Below, one piece after another: positions 16,984 to 26,017 of a stretch of DNA of 37,933 nt (positions within the stretch are counted from its first letter, which is position 1; each line of letters opens with the position of its first letter). The translations under genes were made by a program, and so were the position numbers. Under the pieces are notes generated by a model. The model searched no databases. It was not told the DNA's origin and was given only the letters and a program-made list of their open reading frames with translations. This stretch comes from Marilutibacter aestuarii (GTDB taxonomy: Bacteria > Pseudomonadota > Gammaproteobacteria > Xanthomonadales > Xanthomonadaceae): positions 1-37,933 of the forward strand of contig NZ_VICE01000010.1 of the NCBI RefSeq assembly GCF_006546775.1, read 5' to 3'.

Positions 16984-17925
16984 ATGGCAGCGGCCGACGC
17001 GCCCAGGATCCAGCGGCAGGAACGCATCGCGCTGGTGCTCGGCTCGGGCGGTGCGCGCGGGCTGGCCCAGATCGGCGTGATCGAGGCACTGCAGGCGCGG
17101 GGCATGCAGATCGTCGCGGTCGCCGGCTCGTCCAGTGGCGCCCTGGTCGGTGGCCTGTTCGCCGCCGGCAAGCTCGAGGTCTACCGCGAATGGCTGTTGA
17201 CGCTGAGCCGCGCGCAGATGCTGCGCCTGCTCGATCCGGCCTTCGGCCGGGCGGCGCTGTTCGAGGGCGACCGCCTGATGGCGGCGCTGCGCGAGCTGAC
17301 CGGCGCGCCGCGGATCGAGGACCTGGACGTGGACTTCACCGCGGTCGCGGTGGACCTGATGCGGCAGCGCGAGGTCTGGCTGCGCGAGGGCGACCTGTGG
17401 GACGCGGTGCGCGCCTCGATCGCCATCCCCGGCGTGTTCACCCCGCACGTGGTGCACGGCCGCGAGCTGGTCGACGGCGGCCTGCTGGCGCCGCTGCCGA
17501 TCGCCGCGACCCGCCTGTCGGACGCGCATCGCCTGATCGCGGTCGACATGCATGGCTGGCCGCAGCGCCCCCCGGGATCGCCCGCCGAGTTGGAGGGCGA
17601 CGCCAGGACCGCCGAGGCCGCCCGCTGGCACCGGCGCCTGGCGCGCTGGGTGGGCCTGGCCGATGAAGGGGACCCCGCGCCCGACGGCGGCGGGGAAGCG
17701 TTGAGCGTGCGCGCTGCCCACATGGGCCTGAGCGAACTGATGGCGCGCTCGCTGGACACCATGCAGGCGCAGATCGCGCGCGTGCAGCTGGCCCTGGACC
17801 CGCCGGAGCTGGTCATCCGCATTCCGCGCGATGCCTGCCAGTTCTACGAATTCTGGCGCGCGGGCGAGCTGATCGAGCTGGGACGCGCCGAGGCCGACAA
17901 GGCGCTGGACGCCGCCGGCTACTGA
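16984..17925 (+). CDS. Patatin-like phospholipase, RssA family
   Basis: 313 residues. The oxyanion motif GSGGARG (20-26), nucleophile elbow GSSSG (48-52, Ser50) and dyad Asp164 in VDGG form a complete patatin active site. No transmembrane segment or signal is evident, so the enzyme should be cytoplasmic or peripherally bound. RssA-type proteins are putative phospholipid or acyl-thioester hydrolases. It follows the WYL regulator by 10 nt. It is only distantly related to the membrane patatin at 1482-3551. Confidence 0.9.
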   Translation: MAAADAPRIQRQERIALVLGSGGARGLAQIGVIEALQARGMQIVAVAGSSSGALVGGLFAAGKLEVYREWLLTLSRAQMLRLLDPAFGRAALFEGDRLMAALRELTGAPRIEDLDVDFTAVAVDLMRQREVWLREGDLWDAVRASIAIPGVFTPHVVHGRELVDGGLLAPLPIAATRLSDAHRLIAVDMHGWPQRPPGSPAELEGDARTAEAARWHRRLARWVGLADEGDPAPDGGGEALSVRAAHMGLSELMARSLDTMQAQIARVQLALDPPELVIRIPRDACQFYEFWRAGELIELGRAEADKALDAAGY

Positions 17926-17977
17926 CCCGGCGGCCACGGCGGCGCCGTCTTAGCCGGTGAGATGCCGGCGCGCGAAA

Positions 17978-18002
17978 GTGGCTCCACACCCCAGGGAGCC
18001 AC
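17978..18002 (+). promoter_or_regulatory. Hairpin that pairs the ribosome binding site of the next gene
   Basis: GTGGCTCC (17978-17985) and GGAGCCAC (17995-18002) form a perfect 8-bp stem with a 9-nt loop. The right arm contains most of the AGGGAG ribosome site (17993-17998), which lies 7 nt before the ATG at 18006. In the mRNA the ribosome site would therefore be buried in the stem. Confidence 0.55.
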
Positions 18003-18005
18003 GCC

Positions 18006-18347
18006 ATGCACACCGTCCATGCCCGCCGTCCCACCCCCCGCGCCACGCCGAGCCGGGTCCACCCGCTGCTCGACGAAGTGTTGCGTGCCGCCGTCGCCAT
18101 CGGCGCGCTGCTGCTGTTGATGGTGCCCGAGGCGCGAGGCAGCCACCCGCAACTCGGATGGTTGCCGCTGTGGCTGCTGGGCATGCCCCTGGTCGCCTGG
18201 TGGGCGGCGCATCGCTTCCGGTTGCCGGGACGTCGCGCGTCCCCGCCACCGGCCGTGCGCGGGTCGCGCCGCCGCCTGCCGCAGGCACGCCGCCGCGATC
18301 CCGTCTTGTCGCGGACGCGTCGCCCGGCTCCGCGCCTGGCGGCTTGA
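18006..18347 (+). CDS. Small basic membrane protein of unknown function
   Basis: 113 residues. Two hydrophobic stretches (about 28-42, with AVAIGALLLLM; and 51-66, with LGWLPLWLLGMPLVAWW) are flanked by an Arg-rich N-terminus and a very Arg/Pro-rich C-terminus. No family is recognised. The AGGGAG ribosome site before the ATG, the spacing and the two credible membrane helices support it as real; the low-complexity C-terminus argues for caution. It stands alone between a patatin gene and a peptidase gene. Confidence 0.6.
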   Translation: MHTVHARRPTPRATPSRVHPLLDEVLRAAVAIGALLLLMVPEARGSHPQLGWLPLWLLGMPLVAWWAAHRFRLPGRRASPPPAVRGSRRRLPQARRRDPVLSRTRRPAPRLAA

Positions 18348-18454
18348 CAGGGCAGGGACGCCCGGCTTGCCGACCGTGACCGCAGGCAGGGGAGCGGGGC
18401 GGCCGGCGTGTGCTAGCGTTCCGGGCTTCCATCCATGCCCACCGGACCCTGCCC

Positions 18455-20593
18455 ATGCCCAAGCTGTCGCATGCCTGCCAGACCCTGCTGATCTCCGCCA
18501 GCCTCGCTTCGACCGGCCTGCTCGCCGGGGCGGTGGGCACTGCCCACGCCCAGGAGGCGCCCGTGAACGATACCTACCAGTGGCTGGAAGACGTCACTGG
18601 CGACAAGCCGATGGACTGGGTCAAGGCCGAAAACGCCCGGACCGAGGCCGAACTCGCCGCCACGCCCGCGTTCAAGGCGCTGGAGTCCGACATCCGCACC
18701 ATCCTCGACTCGGACGCCAAGATCCCCGGCGTGCAGAAGATCGGCGACTACTACTACAACTTCTGGAAGGACAAGCAGCATGAGCGCGGCCTGTGGCGCC
18801 GGACCACGCTGGACGAGTACCGCAAGGCCTCGCCGCAATGGGAAACCGTGCTCGACCTGGACGCGCTCAACAAGGCCGAGGGCGAGAACTGGGTCTGGCA
18901 CGGCGCCGACTGCCTGCGCCCGGACTACGATCGCTGCCTGATCGCGCTCTCGCGCGGCGGCGCGGATGCCGACGTGACCCGCGAATTCGACATGGCCAGC
19001 AAGACCTGGGTCGAGGACGGCTTCTTCCGGCCGGAGGCCAAGGGCGGGCTGGGCTGGATCGATCGCGACACGGTCTTCGTCTATACCGATTTCGGCCCCG
19101 GCTCGATGACGCCCTCGGGTTACCCGCGCATCGTCAAGGCCTGGAAGCGCGGCACGCCGCTGTCGGCGGCGGAGGTGGTGTACGAAGGCCAGGCCGAGGA
19201 CATGTACATCGCGGCCTTCCACGACGACACCCCGGGCTTCGAGCGCGACTTCGTCAGCCGCACCCTGGCCTTCTACAACGACGAGCTGTACCTGCGCGCC
19301 GCCGATGGTGCGCTGGCGAAGGTCGACGTCCCCAACTCCGTCAACAAGTCGGTGCATCGCGAATGGCTGCTGCTCGAGCCGCGCGAGCCCTACACCGTCG
19401 TCGACGACCAGGACGGCGAAACCACCTATCCGGCCGGCAGCCTGATCGCGATGGACTTCGATGCCTTCATGGCGGGCAAGCGCGATTTCACCGTGCTGTT
19501 CGAGCCCACCGCCGAGACCTCGCTGGCCAGCCACGCCTGGACCCGCAACCACCTCGTCCTCAACCTGCTCGACAACGTCAGCAGCAAGCTCGAGCTGCTG
19601 ACGCCCGGCGCGGGTGCCTGGGCCCGCGCCGACTTCCCTGGCGCGCCCGACCTGGGGACCGTCGGCATCAGCGCGGTCGACCCCGATGAGAGCGATGCGC
19701 TGTGGATGACCGTCACCAGCTACCTGACCCCGACGACCCTGTCGCTGGTCGAGGTCGGCAAGGCGCCCGAACCGCTGAAGTCCATGCCGGCCTTCTTCGA
19801 TGCGTCCAATGGCGTCGTCGAGCAGCACTTCGCCACCAGCGAGGACGGCACCCGCGTGCCCTACTTCCTGGTGCGTCCGCGCGACCTCGAGCGCAACGGC
19901 AAGGCACCGACCCTGCTCTATGGCTATGGCGGCTTCGAGGTGTCCCTCACCCCGGGCTACTCGGCGACGGTCGGCAAGGGCTGGCTGGAGAAGGGCGGCG
20001 TCTACGCGGTCGCCAACATCCGCGGCGGTGGCGAGTACGGTCCGAAGTGGCACCAGGCGGCGCTGAAGGCGAACCGCCACAAGGCCTACGAGGACTTCGC
20101 CGCCGTCGCCCGCGACCTGGTCGCGAGCGGCATCACCTCGCCCGGGCACCTGGGCGCGCAGGGCGGCAGCAATGGCGGCCTGCTGATGGGCAACATGCTC
20201 ACCCAGTACCCCGAGCTGTTCGGCGCGATCGTCTGCCAGGTGCCGCTGCTCGACATGAAGCGCTACAGCCACCTGCTGGCCGGTGCCTCGTGGATGGCCG
20301 AGTACGGCGATCCCGACACGGCCGACTGGTCCTTCATCAAGACCTTCTCGCCCTACCACCTGTTCGACGCCGACAAGCAGTATCCGGCGACGATCTTCAT
20401 GACCTCGACCCGCGACGACCGCGTGCATCCGGGCCATGCGCGCAAGATGGCGGCGCTGATGCTCGACGCCGACAAGGACGTGCGCTACTACGAGAACATC
20501 GAAGGCGGCCACGGCGGCGCGGCCAACAACGCCCAGGCGGCGCACATGAGCGCGCTGGCCTTCACCTTCCTGTGGGAAGAGCTGGCCGAGTAA
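18455..20593 (+). CDS. Secreted prolyl oligopeptidase family (S9A) serine peptidase
   Basis: 712 residues. A signal peptide ends near AHAQ (about residue 32), then an N-terminal beta-propeller domain (to about residue 470) and a C-terminal alpha/beta hydrolase domain. The triad is Ser572 in GGSNGG, Asp655 in RDDRVHP and His686 in EGGHGG. Family members cleave short peptides after proline; the propeller excludes large substrates. The signal peptide places it in the periplasm or outside. Start chosen at 18455; the frame extends 15 residues upstream without a ribosome site. A possible extended -10 (TGcTAGCGT) lies at 18411-18419. A strong terminator hairpin follows. Confidence 0.93.
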   Translation: MPKLSHACQTLLISASLASTGLLAGAVGTAHAQEAPVNDTYQWLEDVTGDKPMDWVKAENARTEAELAATPAFKALESDIRTILDSDAKIPGVQKIGDYYYNFWKDKQHERGLWRRTTLDEYRKASPQWETVLDLDALNKAEGENWVWHGADCLRPDYDRCLIALSRGGADADVTREFDMASKTWVEDGFFRPEAKGGLGWIDRDTVFVYTDFGPGSMTPSGYPRIVKAWKRGTPLSAAEVVYEGQAEDMYIAAFHDDTPGFERDFVSRTLAFYNDELYLRAADGALAKVDVPNSVNKSVHREWLLLEPREPYTVVDDQDGETTYPAGSLIAMDFDAFMAGKRDFTVLFEPTAETSLASHAWTRNHLVLNLLDNVSSKLELLTPGAGAWARADFPGAPDLGTVGISAVDPDESDALWMTVTSYLTPTTLSLVEVGKAPEPLKSMPAFFDASNGVVEQHFATSEDGTRVPYFLVRPRDLERNGKAPTLLYGYGGFEVSLTPGYSATVGKGWLEKGGVYAVANIRGGGEYGPKWHQAALKANRHKAYEDFAAVARDLVASGITSPGHLGAQGGSNGGLLMGNMLTQYPELFGAIVCQVPLLDMKRYSHLLAGASWMAEYGDPDTADWSFIKTFSPYHLFDADKQYPATIFMTSTRDDRVHPGHARKMAALMLDADKDVRYYENIEGGHGGAANNAQAAHMSALAFTFLWEELAE

Positions 20594-20617
20594 GCCCACG
20601 CGCCACGCGTGTTCGCC

Positions 20618-20649
20618 AACGACGGCGGGGCGCAAGCCTCGCCGTCGTT
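20618..20649 (+). terminator. Strong hairpin terminator after the S9A peptidase
   Basis: A 14-bp stem (20618-20631 with 20636-20649; one G-U pair) closes a GCAA tetraloop and is followed by GTTTG. It lies 25 nt past the peptidase stop. Confidence 0.75.
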
Positions 20650-20698
20650 GTTTGCGCAAACCCTTGAGGGCACCTCCCACGTCCCCTCATGCGCAGGT

Positions 20699-21386
20699 CC
20701 CGGGTGCGCTTCGCTTACCCGGGCTACGCGACGCGTTGCCGTTGCCGTTGATCTTGTTCTTGATCTTCGCGACTTTGAGGCCACCGAGCACCGCAGGGCG
20801 TGGCGGACGGAGAGGCGCCCTTGTCCGGGCGAAGCGAGTTTGGTCGCCGTGCCGCCATGGACGAGGCGCACAGGGGACCGGTGCGGCGAAGCCGGACCGG
20901 CGGCCGATGGAGCGCGCGGTTTTGGTTCCTTTTGACAAGACAAAAGGAACCCGCCCATAGGGCGGAAGCCCTTGATCTTGCCTTGGCCTCAAATCTCCCC
21001 TCGCGGGACGGATTGCGCGACGCAAAACCCATCGTGCGTCGTGGCCGGCAGCAGCGGCGGTGGGTATCGCCTCCGGCTCGGCCCACCCTACGGCAACGCG
21101 GCAGCCGAACCCCGTCCTGCAGCCCAACACATCGTCATCCCAGCGAACGCTGGGATCCAGCCGTTGGCAAGGCTTGGGAGTTCTCCCCGGCCCAGCGGAG
21201 CGCGCTGGGCGTTCGCCCAGGCCGCGCGGCGGTGTCGCGCAAGCGGTCCGCCTCACCCCAGCGTTCGCTGGGATCACGAAAGGTGGTGGCGTAGCAGCGC
21301 ACGATGGGTTGCGCGAAGCAGAACCCGTCGCGTGATGTAGCCAGGGCCGACGGTGGGTATCGCCTCCGGCTCGGCCCACCCTACGG
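20699..21386. repeat. Mosaic of nested palindromic repeats in a 0.94-kb gene-free stretch
   Basis: The gap 20594-21535 holds no credible gene. It contains: a 7-bp CCCGGGT/ACCCGGG hairpin (20699-20723); a perfect 11-bp GGTTCCTTTTG/CAAAAGGAACC hairpin (20924-20951) followed at once by CCGCCC/GGGCGG (20951-20965); two identical 36-bp direct repeats (21058-21093 and 21351-21386) that share degenerate similarity for a further 45 bp upstream; and, between them, a perfect palindrome of 9-bp arms (21137-21156, ATCCCAGCG/CGCTGGGAT) with a second 7-bp copy (21257-21272) in inverted orientation. It resembles a stack of REP/REPIN-like elements inserted into each other. No transposase is present. Confidence 0.85.
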
Positions 21387-21535
21387 TGATGCCTTGGGGG
21401 GAATCCCCGGCCCGACGCCGCCTGATCCCGCAGACCCCCGCCCCGGCGCACCGTGCCACCCGGCATGTGCCGAACGCCGCCGAACGCGCTACCTTCGGGG
21501 CCACCGTTGCGAAACCCCGTCCCGGACCCCATCCC

Positions 21536-23722
21536 ATGAAACCCAGCCTGCTGCTAGCCGCCATCCTCATGACCCTGTCCACCCAGACGCCCGCCAACGA
21601 GCTGCCCGCCCCGCCCGACGTCGAAAAGCGCCCGCACGTGGTCAAGGCACCACATGGCGCCGAACGCCAGGACGAGTACTACTGGCTCCGCGACGACGCC
21701 CGCGAGGACACGGCCATGCTGGCCTACCTCGAGGCCGAGAACACCTACACCGACGCCGTGATGGCGCCGCTCAAGCCACTCGAGGACCGCCTGTACGAGG
21801 AGATCGTCGGCCGCATCAAGCAGGACGACAGCTCGGTGCCGTACCGCGAGCGCGGTTACTGGTACTACACCCGCTTCGAGACCGGCCAGGACTATCCGGT
21901 CCACGCTCGCCGCAAGGACGGCCCGGGCGTGGACGCCGCGTCCATCCAGAAGGCCACCGACGCGGGCGACTTCACGGGCGAGGAGGTGATGCTCGACCTC
22001 AACGCCCTGGCGGCGGGCAAGGACTACTACGCGGTCAGCGACCGCGAGGTCAGCCCCGACAACCGCCTGCTCGCCTATGCCGAGGACCTCAACGGCCGCC
22101 GCCAGTACACCGTGCGCATCAAGGACCTCGAGACCGGCGAACTGTATCCGGACGAGATCAAGGGCGTGTCGGCCAACCTGATCTGGGCCGACGACAACCG
22201 CACCCTGTTCTACGTCGAGAACGACCCCGAGACCCTGCTCACCGTCCGCGTCAAGAAGCACGTCCTGGGCACCCCGGTGGCCGACGACGTGCTCGTGTAC
22301 GAGGAGAAGGACGACAGCTTCTACATGGGCATCGGCCGCACCCGCGACGACAAGTTCATCTGCATCGGCGTCGAGAGCACCGTGTCCAGCGAGATGCGCT
22401 GCACGCCCGCGGCCGCGCCCGGCGAGTTCGTCGTGCTGGCGCCGCGCGAGCGCGACGTCGAGTACGACGCCGACCATTTCGACGGCCGCTGGGTGATCGT
22501 CACCAATGCCGACGGCGCCAAGAACTACAAGGTCGTGACCGCGCCGACCGGCAGTACCTCGCGCCGCGACTGGCAGGAGTGGATCCCGCACAAGGACGAC
22601 GTCTTCATCGACGGCGTCGAACTGTTCGACGGCTTCACCGCGATCGCCGAGCGTTCCGAGGGCCTGGAGCGCCTGCGCCTGGTGCGTGGCGAGCCCGGCC
22701 AGGCCGACGGCGACTCCGAATACGTGAAGGCCGACGAGCCCGCGTACTCGATGGGCCTGTCGGCGAACCCGGAACCCGACACGGAATGGCTGCGCTACAG
22801 CTATACCTCGATGACCACGCCGGCCACGGTCTACGAGCTCAACGTCCGCAGCGGCGAGCGCCGCCAGCTCAAGCAGGAGCCGGTGATCGGCTACGACCCC
22901 TCGCAGTACGTCACCGAGCGCCTGTGGGCCACGGCACGCGACGGCACGAAGGTGCCGGTGTCGCTGGTGTACCGGAAGGGTTTCGAGCGCGACGGCACGG
23001 CGGCGATGCTGCAGTACGCCTACGGCAGCTACGGTTCCTCGACCGACCCGGGCTTCAACAGCACCGTGGTCAGCCTGCTCGACCGCGGCATGGTCTATGC
23101 CATCGCGCACATCCGCGGCGGACAGGAGATGGGCCGCGCCTGGTACGACAACGGCAAGCTTTTCAACAAGAAGAACACCTTCACCGACTTCATCGACGTC
23201 ACCCGTTACCTGGTCGAACAGAAGTACGCCGCGCCCGACCGCGTCGCCGCCTACGGCGGCAGCGCCGGTGGCCTGCTGATGGGCGCGATCGCGAACATGT
23301 CGCCGGGTGACTACGACGTGATCCTGTCGCAGGTGCCCTTCGTCGACGTCGTCACCACCATGCTCGACCCCAGCATCCCGCTGACGACCAACGAGTACGA
23401 CGAGTGGGGCAATCCCGAGCAGCAGAAGTACTACGACTACATGCTCACCTACTCGCCGTACGACAACCTCAAGGCCCAGGACTACCCGGCGATGTACGTC
23501 GGCACGGGGCTGTGGGACTCGCAGGTCCAGTACTGGGAGCCGGCCAAGTACGTGGCGCGCCTGCGCGATGTCGATACCTCCGGCAACACGGTCGTGTTCC
23601 GCACCAACATGGAGGCCGGGCACGGCGGCAAGTCGGGTCGCTTCCGCCGCTACCGCGAGCGCGCGGAAATGTACGCCTTCATGCTCGACCGCCTGGGCGT
23701 GACGGAAGCCGCCGCGCGATGA
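21536..23722 (+). CDS. ptrB: Oligopeptidase B-like S9 serine peptidase with signal peptide
   Basis: 728 residues. The catalytic domain has Ser576 in GGSAGG, Asp661 in GLWDSQVQYWEPAKYVA (almost the same as E. coli protease II) and His696 in EAGHGG. Oligopeptidase B cleaves small peptides after Arg or Lys, and a seven-blade propeller restricts access. Unlike the usual cytoplasmic PtrB, this protein starts with a hydrophobic MKPSLLLAAILMTLSTQTPA, a probable export signal. Start at 21536; a TACCTT box at 21490-21495 may be the -10. The ATG of the next gene overlaps its stop. It is a distant relative of the preceding S9A peptidase, not a recent duplicate. Confidence 0.9.
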   Translation: MKPSLLLAAILMTLSTQTPANELPAPPDVEKRPHVVKAPHGAERQDEYYWLRDDAREDTAMLAYLEAENTYTDAVMAPLKPLEDRLYEEIVGRIKQDDSSVPYRERGYWYYTRFETGQDYPVHARRKDGPGVDAASIQKATDAGDFTGEEVMLDLNALAAGKDYYAVSDREVSPDNRLLAYAEDLNGRRQYTVRIKDLETGELYPDEIKGVSANLIWADDNRTLFYVENDPETLLTVRVKKHVLGTPVADDVLVYEEKDDSFYMGIGRTRDDKFICIGVESTVSSEMRCTPAAAPGEFVVLAPRERDVEYDADHFDGRWVIVTNADGAKNYKVVTAPTGSTSRRDWQEWIPHKDDVFIDGVELFDGFTAIAERSEGLERLRLVRGEPGQADGDSEYVKADEPAYSMGLSANPEPDTEWLRYSYTSMTTPATVYELNVRSGERRQLKQEPVIGYDPSQYVTERLWATARDGTKVPVSLVYRKGFERDGTAAMLQYAYGSYGSSTDPGFNSTVVSLLDRGMVYAIAHIRGGQEMGRAWYDNGKLFNKKNTFTDFIDVTRYLVEQKYAAPDRVAAYGGSAGGLLMGAIANMSPGDYDVILSQVPFVDVVTTMLDPSIPLTTNEYDEWGNPEQQKYYDYMLTYSPYDNLKAQDYPAMYVGTGLWDSQVQYWEPAKYVARLRDVDTSGNTVVFRTNMEAGHGGKSGRFRRYRERAEMYAFMLDRLGVTEAAAR

Positions 23723-24540
23723 CGCGCCTGCGGGCGGCGGCGCTGTCGCTCCTGGTGCTGGTGGCGGGCGGAGCGCCCGCCCTGGCGGCGGAGCCCGCGC
23801 CGCGCCCGCTGGTGATCGGCGAGACGTTCGACATCGACAGCGGGGTCCTGGGCGAGACGCGCCGCATCAACGTCTACCGGCCGTCCGTCGAGGCCGGGAC
23901 GCCGCTGCCCGTGCTGTACATGCCCGACGGGGGCCTGGGCGAGGATTTCCTGCATGTCGCCGGCCTGCTGCAGGTCGGCAGCATGAACGGCACCATGCGC
24001 CCCTTCCTGCTGGTGGGCATCGAGAACACCGAGCGGCGCCGGGACATGACCGGCCCGACGGAGGTGGCCGAGGACCGCGGGATCGCACCGAACGTGGGCG
24101 GCTCGGCCGGCTTCCGGCGCTTCATCGCCACCGAGCTGATGCCCGGGATCGCGCGGCGCTACGAGGTCACCGACGAGTCGGCGATCGTCGGCGAATCGCT
24201 CGCCGGCCTCTTCGTGGTGGAGACCCTGGTCGAGGCACCGGGGATGTTCGATACCTACATCGCGATCGATCCCAGCCTGTGGTGGAACGGCGGCGCGCTC
24301 GCCAGGCGCGCCGCGCCGGCGCTGGCAGGCCTGGCGCCGGGCTCGGCGACCGTCTTTTTGGCCAACAGCGACCAGGCGGGCATCGCCGGCCCGACCGCGG
24401 CGCTGGCGGCGTCACTGGGCGCGCTGCCGGGGCTGTCGGTCGAGTACCGCGACATGCCGGTCGAGCAGCATCACACCGTCTACCATCCGGCCGCATTGGC
24501 GGCGTTCCGTAGCGTGCTCGCGCCGCCCGCAGGGGACTGA
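23719..24540 (+). CDS. Exported esterase, IroE/BesA-like alpha/beta hydrolase
   Basis: 273 residues with a signal peptide to about residue 26 (GGAPALAAEP). The alpha/beta hydrolase fold has nucleophile Ser160 in GESLAG and a C-terminal His in EQHHTVYHPA. LPVLYMPDGG near residue 65-75 is characteristic of the esterase D/enterochelin-esterase-like group (predicted hydrolase of the alpha/beta superfamily, COG2819), whose members include siderophore esterases IroE and BesA. No siderophore gene is nearby, so the substrate is open. It overlaps ptrB by ATGA and is followed after 1 nt by a YbaN gene, forming an operon. Confidence 0.85.
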   Translation: MTRLRAAALSLLVLVAGGAPALAAEPAPRPLVIGETFDIDSGVLGETRRINVYRPSVEAGTPLPVLYMPDGGLGEDFLHVAGLLQVGSMNGTMRPFLLVGIENTERRRDMTGPTEVAEDRGIAPNVGGSAGFRRFIATELMPGIARRYEVTDESAIVGESLAGLFVVETLVEAPGMFDTYIAIDPSLWWNGGALARRAAPALAGLAPGSATVFLANSDQAGIAGPTAALAASLGALPGLSVEYRDMPVEQHHTVYHPAALAAFRSVLAPPAGD

Positions 24541-24541
24541 G

Positions 24542-24919
24542 ATGGCCGCGCGGCGCTTCCGCTGGGCCTGGTGGCTGCTGGCCTATGCCAGCCTGGCGCT
24601 GGGCCTGGTCGGGATCGTGTTGCCCGGCCTGCCGACGGTGCCCTTCGTACTGCTGTCGGCCTTCGCCGCGGCCCGGGGCTCAGAGAAACTGCACCGCCGG
24701 CTGCTCGACGACCGTCGCTTCGGGCCCGTGATCCGCGACTGGGAAGCCCACGGCGCGGTCAGTCGCCGCGCCAAGTGGCTGGCGACTGTGATGATGTCGC
24801 TGTGCGCGGGCATCATGTTCCTGACCGCGCCGCGGGTGTGGATGGCCGCCACCGGCACCGCGATCATGGCCGTCGTCGCCGCCTGGCTGTGGCGGCGTCC
24901 TGAACCGCCGGCGGCTTGA
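24542..24919 (+). CDS. ybaN: YbaN family (DUF454) inner-membrane protein
   Basis: 125 residues with an N-terminal hydrophobic hairpin containing GLVGIVLPGLPTVPFVLLSAFAAARGS, the diagnostic DUF454 segment, then a soluble loop (LDDRRFGPVIRDWEAHGAVSRRAK) and two further transmembrane stretches. The function of the family is unknown. The gene begins 1 nt after the stop of the esterase and is the last of the ptrB operon; lptM has its own promoter. Confidence 0.88.
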   Translation: MAARRFRWAWWLLAYASLALGLVGIVLPGLPTVPFVLLSAFAAARGSEKLHRRLLDDRRFGPVIRDWEAHGAVSRRAKWLATVMMSLCAGIMFLTAPRVWMAATGTAIMAVVAAWLWRRPEPPAA

Positions 24920-24921
24920 GC

Positions 24922-24950
24922 TTCGCAGCATCCGGAGGGCGGGCTACACT
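24922..24950 (+). promoter_or_regulatory. Promoter of lptM-dapF (TTCGCA - 17 nt - TACACT)
   Basis: A -35-like TTCGCA (24922-24927) and a -10-like TACACT (24945-24950) are separated by exactly 17 nt, and the ATG of lptM begins 6 nt after the -10 box. The transcript would start at or within a base or two of the ATG. No ribosome site is present. Confidence 0.6.
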
Positions 24951-24956
24951 GCCGGC

Positions 24957-25160
24957 ATGAACGCACGCACAGCCCTGTCGATGATCTTCCTGGCGCTGGC
25001 CCTGGTGGCCTGCGGCAACAAGGGACCGCTGGTCCAGGCTCCGGTGGAGGCGCCGGTGATCGAGATGCCGGACGAGACGCCCGCCCCCGATCCAATGGAC
25101 GCGGACGCCCTCCCGGCCGATCCCGCGCCGGACGAGGACGACGGGTCCCCGGCACGATGA
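24957..25160 (+). CDS. lptM: Small lipoprotein LptM (YifL)
   Basis: 67 residues. A signal peptide with lipobox LVAC puts the lipidated Cys at residue 19, followed by GNKGPL, the conserved mature start of LptM. In E. coli LptM assists maturation of the LptD lipopolysaccharide translocon. The rest is an acidic, Pro/Ala/Asp-rich tail. The position directly upstream of dapF, with a 4-nt ATGA overlap, is the conserved arrangement. Confidence 0.92.
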   Translation: MNARTALSMIFLALALVACGNKGPLVQAPVEAPVIEMPDETPAPDPMDADALPADPAPDEDDGSPAR

Positions 25161-26017
25161 GCCCGCCCGCCGCCCCGCCCGGGGCCGGCCTGCGCTTCAG
25201 CAAGATGCACGGGGCCGGCAACGACTTCGTCGTGCTCGACCTGCGCGGCGGCCGGCCCTCGCCAACGCCGGAGCTGTGCCGGGCACTCGCCGACCGGCAT
25301 ACCGGCGTGGGGTGCGACCAGATCCTGACTCTCGAGGATCCGGCCTCGCCCGGCGCCGTGGCGGCCTACGGCATCTGGAACGCCGATGGCTCGGCCTCGC
25401 AGCAGTGCGGCAACGGCGCGCGCTGCGTCGCCGCCTGGCTGGTCCGCGACGGCGCCACCACCGGCGATCGCTTCGCGCTCGACAGCCCGGCCGGCCGCCA
25501 TGAGGTGGAGCGCCTGGGCGCCGACCGCTTTCGCGTCGGGATGGGCGTCCCGGAGTTCCGTCCCGAACGCATCCCGCTGCGCGCGCCCGGCGGCGAGCAG
25601 GAGGCCTATGTCGCCGGCGACACCGCCCTGCCGCCCTTCGGCGCGGTGTCGATGGGCAATCCGCATGCCGTGGTCGAGGTCGATGACGTCGGCGCCGCGC
25701 CAGTCGCCCAGGTGGGCGCGGCATTGCAGCGCGACGGCGTGTTCCCGGAGTCGGTCAACGTCGGCTTTGCCCAGGTCGTCGCACGCGACCGCGTGCGCCT
25801 GAGGGTGTACGAGCGCGGCGTCGGCGAGACCCTGGCCTGCGGCAGCGGCGCATGCGCGGCGGCGGTGGTGCTGATGCGGCGGGGTCGCGTCGACCGCGCG
25901 GTCGCCATCGAACTGCCGGGCGGCACGCTGGACATCGAATGGCCCGCCGACGGCGCGTCCGTCGCGATGACCGGCCCGGCTGCATTCGTTTTCGAAGGAG
26001 AGTGGCGTGATGAATGA
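25157..26017 (+). CDS. dapF: Diaminopimelate epimerase
   Basis: 286 residues. Interconverts LL- and meso-diaminopimelate for lysine and peptidoglycan synthesis, cytoplasmic. The two catalytic cysteines are Cys84 in QQCGNGARC and Cys228 in [11 protein letters not shown], matching the family pattern (Cys73 and Cys217 in E. coli). [15 protein letters not shown] at the start is diagnostic. The N-terminus carries about ten extra residues compared with E. coli. The start overlaps the lptM stop, and its 3' end overlaps the DUF484 start by 8 nt. Confidence 0.97.
   Translation: MSPPAAPPGAGLRFSKMHGAGNDFVVLDLRGGRPSPTPELCRALADRHTGVGCDQILTLEDPASPGAVAAYGIWNADGSASQQCGNGARCVAAWLVRDGATTGDRFALDSPAGRHEVERLGADRFRVGMGVPEFRPERIPLRAPGGEQEAYVAGDTALPPFGAVSMGNPHAVVEVDDVGAAPVAQVGAALQRDGVFPESVNVGFAQVVARDRVRLRVYERGVGETLACGSGACAAAVVLMRRGRVDRAVAIELPGGTLDIEWPADGASVAMTGPAAFVFEGEWRDE

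Noticed and set aside
18413-20680. Minus-strand open frame of 755 codons opposite the S9A peptidase
   Set aside because: Low-complexity shadow rich in His, Val and Arg; the plus strand has an intact catalytic triad and signal peptide.
20800-21335. Several overlapping open frames of 90-280 codons in the repeat region
   Set aside because: They translate palindromic repeats, differ on each strand and lack ribosome sites and motifs.
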